From Clostridia bacterium (GTDB lineage Bacteria > Bacillota > Clostridia > Oscillospirales > CAG-272): DNA of 18,355 nucleotides. The stretch covers positions 1 through 18,355 of the forward strand of contig JAFTUB010000049.1 of NCBI GenBank assembly GCA_017466495.1, written 5' to 3'. Numbering within the stretch: the stretch's first letter is position 1; every line of letters begins with the position of its first letter. The translations under genes and the position numbers were made by a program. This document shows positions 13,960 through 18,355 of the stretch, one piece after another. The notes beneath the pieces are model-generated. The model was not told the origin of the DNA, made no database searches, and saw only the letters and a program-made list of their open reading frames with translations.

Positions 13960-15179
13960 GGCCCCTCCGCGTCATCGCCGCCCTTCTGCTCCTGTCCCTC
14001 ACCGCGGCAGGGTGTACCGGCAATCCGTCGGAGATTTTCCATACCTCGGACACCACCGCCGCGCAGGCACAGGAACAGCCCCAACCGGAACTTATCCCCA
14101 TTGACGGGCTTCCCAATTTCGCCCTCATTACACAGTTGGGAGAGAATTATTTCGGTTCCCTTGCCACTGAGCAGCCGGGGGAAGGACTGGTTTGGGAAGA
14201 TTGCCTGATCCACGCCCGGACAGGGGAGAAGACTTCCCTCACTTACCCCGCCGACCTGCCCGATTGGACGTTGGGCTCGGGCTCCTTTGTGGTACTGGAG
14301 GACCGTTTTCTGTACGAATGGAAAAGCTACACCTTCTCCCTTGGGGGAAATACCCTGCACGACATGAAGCTTACCCGCACCGACGGCAAAACGGGCGAGG
14401 TCACTGTCATGGACGAGCTGGAGCAGACCAGCCCCTTCATCTACCTGTGCAAACTCAGCGACCAAGAATTTCTCTCCTACAGCATCTGCCGCGTCCCCGG
14501 CAGCGAGGCGGAATACGCCACGCTGGCCACCGCGGTGCGGTACACAGCGGATGGCGGCAAGACCGAGATTATCCGGGAGACCTATGAAAACGATGTATCC
14601 TGGACCGACAGCCGCGGGCGCCTGATCGAGCGTTTCGCCGTGGATGACGGGAAAATTTACGGCATCGGCCGCCGCAGGATTGCGGGGGAATACCGCTTCT
14701 TCCTCTATCGCTACTCCCTAACGGGGGAACCGGTCGCCGAGCTGCCTCTGAACGGTCTGGCCGAGATCATCGGCACCGAGCAGCCCTATGATTTCATTCT
14801 GCAGGGCGATTTCATTGTGCTTCGCACCTTTGAGTCTCTCTCAACTTACCTTCTCCGCACAGGAGAGCGCGAGGTGGAGCTGATTCTGTCGGGGCCCGAC
14901 GGCAGTATGCAGTATGCTCTCGCCGACCGTCGGCTCTACGCAATTTCTGCTGTCACCGATGGTCCGCTCTGCATCCTTCATGTGTTGGACACCGACGGGG
15001 GAAGCGTGGAAACGGTTTCCCTGCCCCTCCCAATTCGTGAGCCCTTTTTCGTGGACATGAAGGCACTTCCCTCCGGGGATCTGTGGCTGACCTACAACGA
15101 AAACGGCACCTACGACCCCATGACCCGGCAGCATTTTCTGCTTTCCCGCTCGGTCATTGATTCCCGGCTGACCCCATAA
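13956..15179 (+). CDS. Lipoprotein of unknown function, possible beta-propeller fold
   Basis: A 407-residue protein translated from TTG at 13956, overlapping the transporter stop in a TTGA arrangement. AGGAG lies 8 bases before the TTG and the signal peptide begins exactly there; upstream in-frame starts would put 30 non-signal residues in front. The signal is MRPLRVIAALLLLSLTAAGC with the lipidated Cys at 20, followed by a Thr/Ala/Gln/Pro linker. The remainder is rich in beta-type repeats of the pattern 'strand - turn - DG/TG - strand' (for example RTDGKTGEVTVMDE and YTADGGKTEIIRE), which suggests a propeller-like or repeat beta domain. I do not recognise a family. Coupling to an EamA permease suggests a related surface role, but that is weak inference. 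It ends within a terminator stem. Confidence 0.85.
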   Translation: MRPLRVIAALLLLSLTAAGCTGNPSEIFHTSDTTAAQAQEQPQPELIPIDGLPNFALITQLGENYFGSLATEQPGEGLVWEDCLIHARTGEKTSLTYPADLPDWTLGSGSFVVLEDRFLYEWKSYTFSLGGNTLHDMKLTRTDGKTGEVTVMDELEQTSPFIYLCKLSDQEFLSYSICRVPGSEAEYATLATAVRYTADGGKTEIIRETYENDVSWTDSRGRLIERFAVDDGKIYGIGRRRIAGEYRFFLYRYSLTGEPVAELPLNGLAEIIGTEQPYDFILQGDFIVLRTFESLSTYLLRTGEREVELILSGPDGSMQYALADRRLYAISAVTDGPLCILHVLDTDGGSVETVSLPLPIREPFFVDMKALPSGDLWLTYNENGTYDPMTRQHFLLSRSVIDSRLTP

Positions 15180-15215
15180 AAGAACGCCTGTCTTACGCAA
15201 GACAGGCGTTCTTTT
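15178..15215. terminator. Bidirectional terminator between the lipoprotein and cysteine desulfurase genes
   Basis: A 17-bp stem AAAAGAACGCCTGTCTT (15178-15194), loop ACGC, complement at 15199-15215 ending in T4. It starts inside the lipoprotein stop codon and ends 8 bases before the convergent cysteine desulfurase stop, so one hairpin serves both. Confidence 0.92.
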
Positions 15216-15222
15216 ATCCGAT

Positions 15223-16413
15223 TCAAAACCGCACCAGGCGGGACACACCTTCCCGCAGTACCGCGAAGAACCGATCCATCTCTTCTTCGGTGGTGGCGGG
15301 GGAGATGGATACACGAATGGTGGAATCTGCCTCGGCGGGGGTGAGGCCAAAGGCCAGCAGGGCCGAAGAGGTTTTATTTTTTGCGTGGGTGGAACAGGCC
15401 GAGCCTGCAGATACGCAGATTCCTGCCCCCGAGAGATGATTGAGCATGGTCTCACTTTTGATACGAGGGAGAGTCAGGCTGAGAATATGCGGGGCAGTTT
15501 CCCCGGTGGGGAGATTGGGGCGCACCTCGGGCAGCTCGGCGGCAAGGCGGGCGATCAGCCCATCCCGCAGGTGACGCATTTTTGTGGTATCAGCGGCGAG
15601 GGAGCTTCCTCCGGCTGCGGCGGCAGCGCCAAAGCCTGCAATGCCCAGGGTGTTCTCGGTTCCCGAGCGGTAGCCGCTCTCCTGTCCGCCCCCCAGCGTG
15701 ACGGGCACGATCCGCTTGGCCGTCAGCAGGGCGGGATTGATCCACAGCGCGCCGATCCCTTTGGGCCCTCCGATCTTATGGGCGCTGAGAGTGATGAGAT
15801 CCGCCCCCAGGGATTTTGCGCTGAAGGGCACTTTCAGGAAACCCTGCACCGCATCGGTGTGCAGAATTGCCTGCGGGGAGAGCCGACGTGCGGCGGAAAA
15901 GATCTTTTCCAGAGGATAGCGCGCCCCCGTTTCGTTGTTTACCAACATCATGCTGATCATGAACAGCCGCTCATTCATGGCGGCGCAGGCCTCATCGAGG
16001 TCGATCACGCCCCTACGGGTAGACAGGCGGATCACCTCAAAGCCCTCCTGCTCCAGAACAGCCAGGGGCTCTTTGACGGCGGGATGCTCGCTGTCGGTGG
16101 TGAGGATGCGGTTGGCCGTACGGCGGGCTTTGGCGCGGGCGGTGCCGAGGATCGCCAGATTATCCGCCTCGGTTCCCGACGCGGTAAAGATCAGTTCTCC
16201 CGGCTTAGGTGCAGTAATTCCCAGGACGCGGGCCACCTCCCGGCGGGCATTTTCCACCATGCCTCGGGCATCCCGTCCCGCCCCATGCACCGAGGAGGGG
16301 TTGGCATAGCAGTCCATGGCCGCAAGCATCCTCTCCCGCGCTGCGGGGCAGAGGGGGGTGGTGGCGCTGTTGTCCAGGTAGATCCGATCAGCGGAAGGAG
16401 AAGTTGTCAACAA
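15223..16413 (-). CDS. Cysteine desulfurase (NifS/IscS family)
   Basis: A 396-residue PLP-dependent enzyme that removes sulfur from cysteine to a persulfide for Fe-S clusters or tRNA thiolation. It shows IYLDNSATTPLCPA (11-24), NPSSVHGAGRDAR (38-50), FTASGTEADN (76-85), HTDAVQG (185-191, PLP-ring Asp187), the PLP lysine Lys213 in LSAHKIGGPKG, RSGTENT (249-255) and the persulfide Cys340 in SAGSACSTH. The start is taken as TTG at 16413 (another TTG follows at 16410); no ATG or GTG lies before the first family strand, and GAGGT is about 8 bases upstream. It overlaps the preceding lipoprotein by 26 bases. No iscU, sufU or thiI is next to it, so the acceptor is unknown. Confidence 0.93.
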   Translation of the reverse strand: MLTTSPSADRIYLDNSATTPLCPAARERMLAAMDCYANPSSVHGAGRDARGMVENARREVARVLGITAPKPGELIFTASGTEADNLAILGTARAKARRTANRILTTDSEHPAVKEPLAVLEQEGFEVIRLSTRRGVIDLDEACAAMNERLFMISMMLVNNETGARYPLEKIFSAARRLSPQAILHTDAVQGFLKVPFSAKSLGADLITLSAHKIGGPKGIGALWINPALLTAKRIVPVTLGGGQESGYRSGTENTLGIAGFGAAAAAGGSSLAADTTKMRHLRDGLIARLAAELPEVRPNLPTGETAPHILSLTLPRIKSETMLNHLSGAGICVSAGSACSTHAKNKTSSALLAFGLTPAEADSTIRVSISPATTEEEMDRFFAVLREGVSRLVRF

Positions 16414-16900
16414 TGGTCTGTACCTCTTCCAGGTGCCGCTCGAAGTTCTCGGGCGCGGCGGTGTAGGTGAAGATGTAGAACATCTGGTTGTAGGCGGCGA
16501 TGATCTGCATCATGCGCACCTCTTCTCCCCCCACCGTCAGGGCAAAAGTATACTTGCCCGCCTTGCGGCCCCCCAGCAGGGTGGTCTCGGTGGATTCCAG
16601 AGTGTAGGCATCGAAGGAGGCCGTGTAGCTCTCTTCAGTCAGCTTCCAGTAGTCGTCGATGGACATGGATTCCCCCTCGGGCATATAGGACATGACGCTG
16701 ACATTGGCGCTGTCCGACGAGGAATAGTAAGCCGACGAAACGCCGCTGTCGGTGTTGACGTTCCAGGTCTTGGGGACATACAGGCAGTAGGCCACATCCC
16801 CGCGGGAGGCCAGCTGCATATTTTCGGGAATTTCTTCGGCCTGCTTGCCGCAGCCCACCAGCATCAGGAGGGTCAGCACAAGAATCAATACTTTTTTCAT
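16388..16900 (-). CDS. Small lipoprotein, PsbP/DcrB-like domain
   Basis: A 170-residue protein with the signal MKKVLILVLTLLMLVGC and lipidated Cys at 17. The mature part has the pattern of PsbP/DcrB/LpqN-like domains: a first strand ending in YVPKTWNV, a Ser-rich SAYYSSSDSANVSVMSY, the central YWKLTEESY helix, GGRKAGKYTF, and the closing FYIFTYTAAPENF with a helix and a final DNFSFR strand. Such domains are small alpha/beta ligand- or partner-binding modules; no catalytic role is expected. GAGGT lies about 7 bases before the ATG at 16900. It follows the PLP enzyme by 18 bases and overlaps the cysteine desulfurase by 26 bases, so the three are probably co-transcribed, though no functional link is evident. 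Confidence 0.82.
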   Translation of the reverse strand: MKKVLILVLTLLMLVGCGKQAEEIPENMQLASRGDVAYCLYVPKTWNVNTDSGVSSAYYSSSDSANVSVMSYMPEGESMSIDDYWKLTEESYTASFDAYTLESTETTLLGGRKAGKYTFALTVGGEEVRMMQIIAAYNQMFYIFTYTAAPENFERHLEEVQTIVDNFSFR

Positions 16901-16918
16901 ATTCGTTACCTCGTCAAA

Positions 16919-18181
16919 TTACAGTTTGCAAAGGCCCCGGTCAAGCACCGTCTGGGCCGCGGACAATACCCCCACCTTGCCCGACTCGTAGGTCAGGCCG
17001 CCCTGGAAGAAGGCGGTATAGGGGGGACGCAGGGGGCCGTCGGCGGACAGCTCGATGGAGGAGCCCTGGGTAAAGGCTCCCGCCGCCATGATCACCTCGT
17101 CAGCGTAGCCCGGCATGGCCCAGGGCTCGGGAGAAACGTAGGCATCCACGGGAGATCCCGCCTGGATTCCCTGGCAGAAGGCCACCAGACCCTCGGGGGT
17201 CTGCATCCGCACAGCCTGGATAATGTCACTGCGGGGCATATCCCAGGCAGGCTCCACCCCAAAGCCCAGGGAGGAGAAGATGTAAGCGGCAAAATGGGCG
17301 GTTTTCAGCGCCTGCGCCACGGTGTGGGGGGCATAGAAAAGCCCCTTATAGATGCTCTTGTTTTGCCCCAGAGTGGCACCCACCTCCAGGCCGACGCCCA
17401 CCGAGGTGAGGCGATAGCTGCACAGCTCCACCGCACGGGCGCGGCCCGCGATGTAGCCGCCGCTCTCGGCCATGCCGCCGCCGGGATTTTTGATCAGCGA
17501 GCCGATGCAGAGGTCAGCGCCCACGGCGGTGGGCTCCACCTCTTCGGTGAACTCGCCGTAGCAGTTGTCCACCACCACATAGGCGGAACTGCGGGCGTGG
17601 ACGAACTCGGCGAAACGGCCGATCTGCTCCACCGTCAGGGTACAGCGGTTGAGGTAGCCCTTGGAACGCTGGACAAACACCACCTTGAGTCGGTCGCCGC
17701 AGTCGGCGATGGCACGCTCCAGGGCGGGATAGTCGAACTCATCCCCGTCCAGCTCCACCTGGCGGTACTCCACACCGAAGTCCCGCAGGGAGCCGTCACC
17801 GGGGTTGCCGGTGATACCGATGACCTCTTCCAAGGTGTCGTAGGGCTTGCCCGCCGCCGAGAGCATAATGTCTCCGGGGCGAAGCAGGCCGAAGAGGCCG
17901 ATGGTCAGCGCCTGGGTGCCGTTGACAATGGAATGGCGCACAAAGGCGGCCTCGGCACCGAACAGGTCGGCATAGATCTCATCCAGGGTCTCGCGGCCGC
18001 GGTCATCGTAGCCGTAGCCGCTGGTACCGGCAAAATGGGCATCCGACACCCGATGGGTGCGAAAAGAATCCAGCACGCGGCTGGTGTTGGCAAAGGAAAC
18101 CCCGTCGATGCGGGCAAAATGCCCGGCACGGGCCGCCTCAGCCTCTGCTGCAAGGGAAAGAAGCTTGGGAGAGAACTGCAT
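16919..18181 (-). CDS. Methionine gamma-lyase-family PLP enzyme (PF06838, 'aluminium resistance protein')
   Basis: A 420-residue fold-type I PLP enzyme of the size expected for this family. The start ATG at 18181 is supported by GGAGG 9 bases upstream (18195-18191) and by MQFSPKLLSLAAEAEA as a natural N-terminus. Visible features are HFAGTSGYGYDDRGRETLD (49-67), VNGTQAL (86-92), VVVDNCYGEF (202-211, PLP-ring Asp205) and SLIKNPGGGMAESGGYIAGR (228-247, with Lys231 the likely Schiff-base lysine). Members are annotated as methionine gamma-lyase-like or aluminium resistance proteins; the true substrate is not established here, but a sulfur amino acid is plausible beside a cysteine desulfurase. The reading frame continues upstream without a stop into M42 peptidase sequence. 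Confidence 0.9.
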   Translation of the reverse strand: MQFSPKLLSLAAEAEAARAGHFARIDGVSFANTSRVLDSFRTHRVSDAHFAGTSGYGYDDRGRETLDEIYADLFGAEAAFVRHSIVNGTQALTIGLFGLLRPGDIMLSAAGKPYDTLEEVIGITGNPGDGSLRDFGVEYRQVELDGDEFDYPALERAIADCGDRLKVVFVQRSKGYLNRCTLTVEQIGRFAEFVHARSSAYVVVDNCYGEFTEEVEPTAVGADLCIGSLIKNPGGGMAESGGYIAGRARAVELCSYRLTSVGVGLEVGATLGQNKSIYKGLFYAPHTVAQALKTAHFAAYIFSSLGFGVEPAWDMPRSDIIQAVRMQTPEGLVAFCQGIQAGSPVDAYVSPEPWAMPGYADEVIMAAGAFTQGSSIELSADGPLRPPYTAFFQGGLTYESGKVGVLSAAQTVLDRGLCKL

Positions 18182-18355
18182 GGGCACGCGCCTCCGTCCA
18201 GCCCGATGGAGGTAAGCGGCGGTCAGGGCTACACAGGCCTCAACGTCGCCGAGGTCGATCATCTCGACGCCCGAGTGAATGTACCGCGTCGGGATCGAGA
18301 TGCAGCCAGCCACGCAGCCGCTGCCTGCCATCTGCATCGACGAGGTATCGGTGCC
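18182..18355 (-). CDS. M42-family aminopeptidase (FrvX/glutamyl aminopeptidase type), C-terminal fragment
   Basis: From the window edge, 58 codons read GTDTSSMQMAGSGC, then GCISIPTRYIHSGVEMIDL and a closing helix (DVEACVALTAAYLHRAG). This is the typical end of M42 metallo-aminopeptidases: GTD for substrate and metal site positioning, IPTRYIHS with the C-terminal metal-ligand His, and VEMIDLGDVE. The N-terminal part lies outside the window. No stop codon occurs before the following PLP enzyme begins in the same frame, although M42 proteins normally end about here. This could be a real fusion, a lost stop, or a frameshift in the assembly. The enzyme removes N-terminal residues from peptides in the cytoplasm. 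Confidence 0.8.

Noticed and set aside
1..18355. Search for tRNA, rRNA, CRISPR arrays, insertion sequences, phage or defence genes
   Set aside because: No cloverleaf, spaced direct-repeat array, transposase or integrase motif was seen in any region.

Overview
The window reads as chromosomal DNA from a Gram-positive, anaerobic Firmicute, most likely a gut Clostridia of the Oscillospiraceae/Ruminococcaceae type. The reasons are strong AGGAGG ribosome sites, sigma-A-type promoters, a perfect CIRCE operator in front of groESL, short lipoprotein signal peptides, and a GC-rich coding style with AT-rich intergenic promoters. The taxonomic call is inference from style and gene content; there is no rRNA or tRNA. 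No phage, transposon, CRISPR array or defence locus is visible.

Layout: (1) 1-223, minus: the start of an AGCS-type sodium:amino-acid symporter, cut by the window edge. (2) 367-2485, plus: promoter, CIRCE, groES, groEL and a bidirectional terminator. (3) 2501-4195, minus: a secreted metallo-beta-lactamase-fold lipoprotein with its own promoter. (4) 4319-4575, minus: no convincing protein gene, but a candidate ~170-nt structured RNA with its own promoter, an internal pseudoknot possibility and an intrinsic terminator. (5) 4677-12472, minus: a tightly packed eight-gene run prmC - cimA - ddl - murI - Gfo/Idh/MocA oxidoreductase - PfkB kinase - alpha/beta hydrolase - yqgF. Most spacings are overlaps or under 30 bp, so it is probably one operon read from an extended -10 promoter near 12502-12510. 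It mixes translation termination (PrmC), isoleucine precursor synthesis (CimA), peptidoglycan precursors (Ddl and MurI, which supply D-Ala-D-Ala and D-Glu), sugar metabolism and RNA/DNA processing. (6) 12625-12996, plus: a single small gene for a one-pass membrane protein with a 12-cysteine acidic tail, with a clear promoter and terminator. (7) 13003-15215, plus: an EamA-family exporter translationally coupled to a lipoprotein of unknown function. (8) 15223-18355, minus: the C-terminus of an M42 aminopeptidase, a PF06838 methionine gamma-lyase-family PLP enzyme, a small PsbP-like lipoprotein and a NifS/IscS-type cysteine desulfurase, probably one operon.

The items most worth a second look are the orphan structured RNA at about 4364-4533 and the dyad over its -35 region, the cysteine-rich small membrane protein, and the missing stop codon between the M42 peptidase and the PLP enzyme. 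The rest is mostly ordinary housekeeping content.
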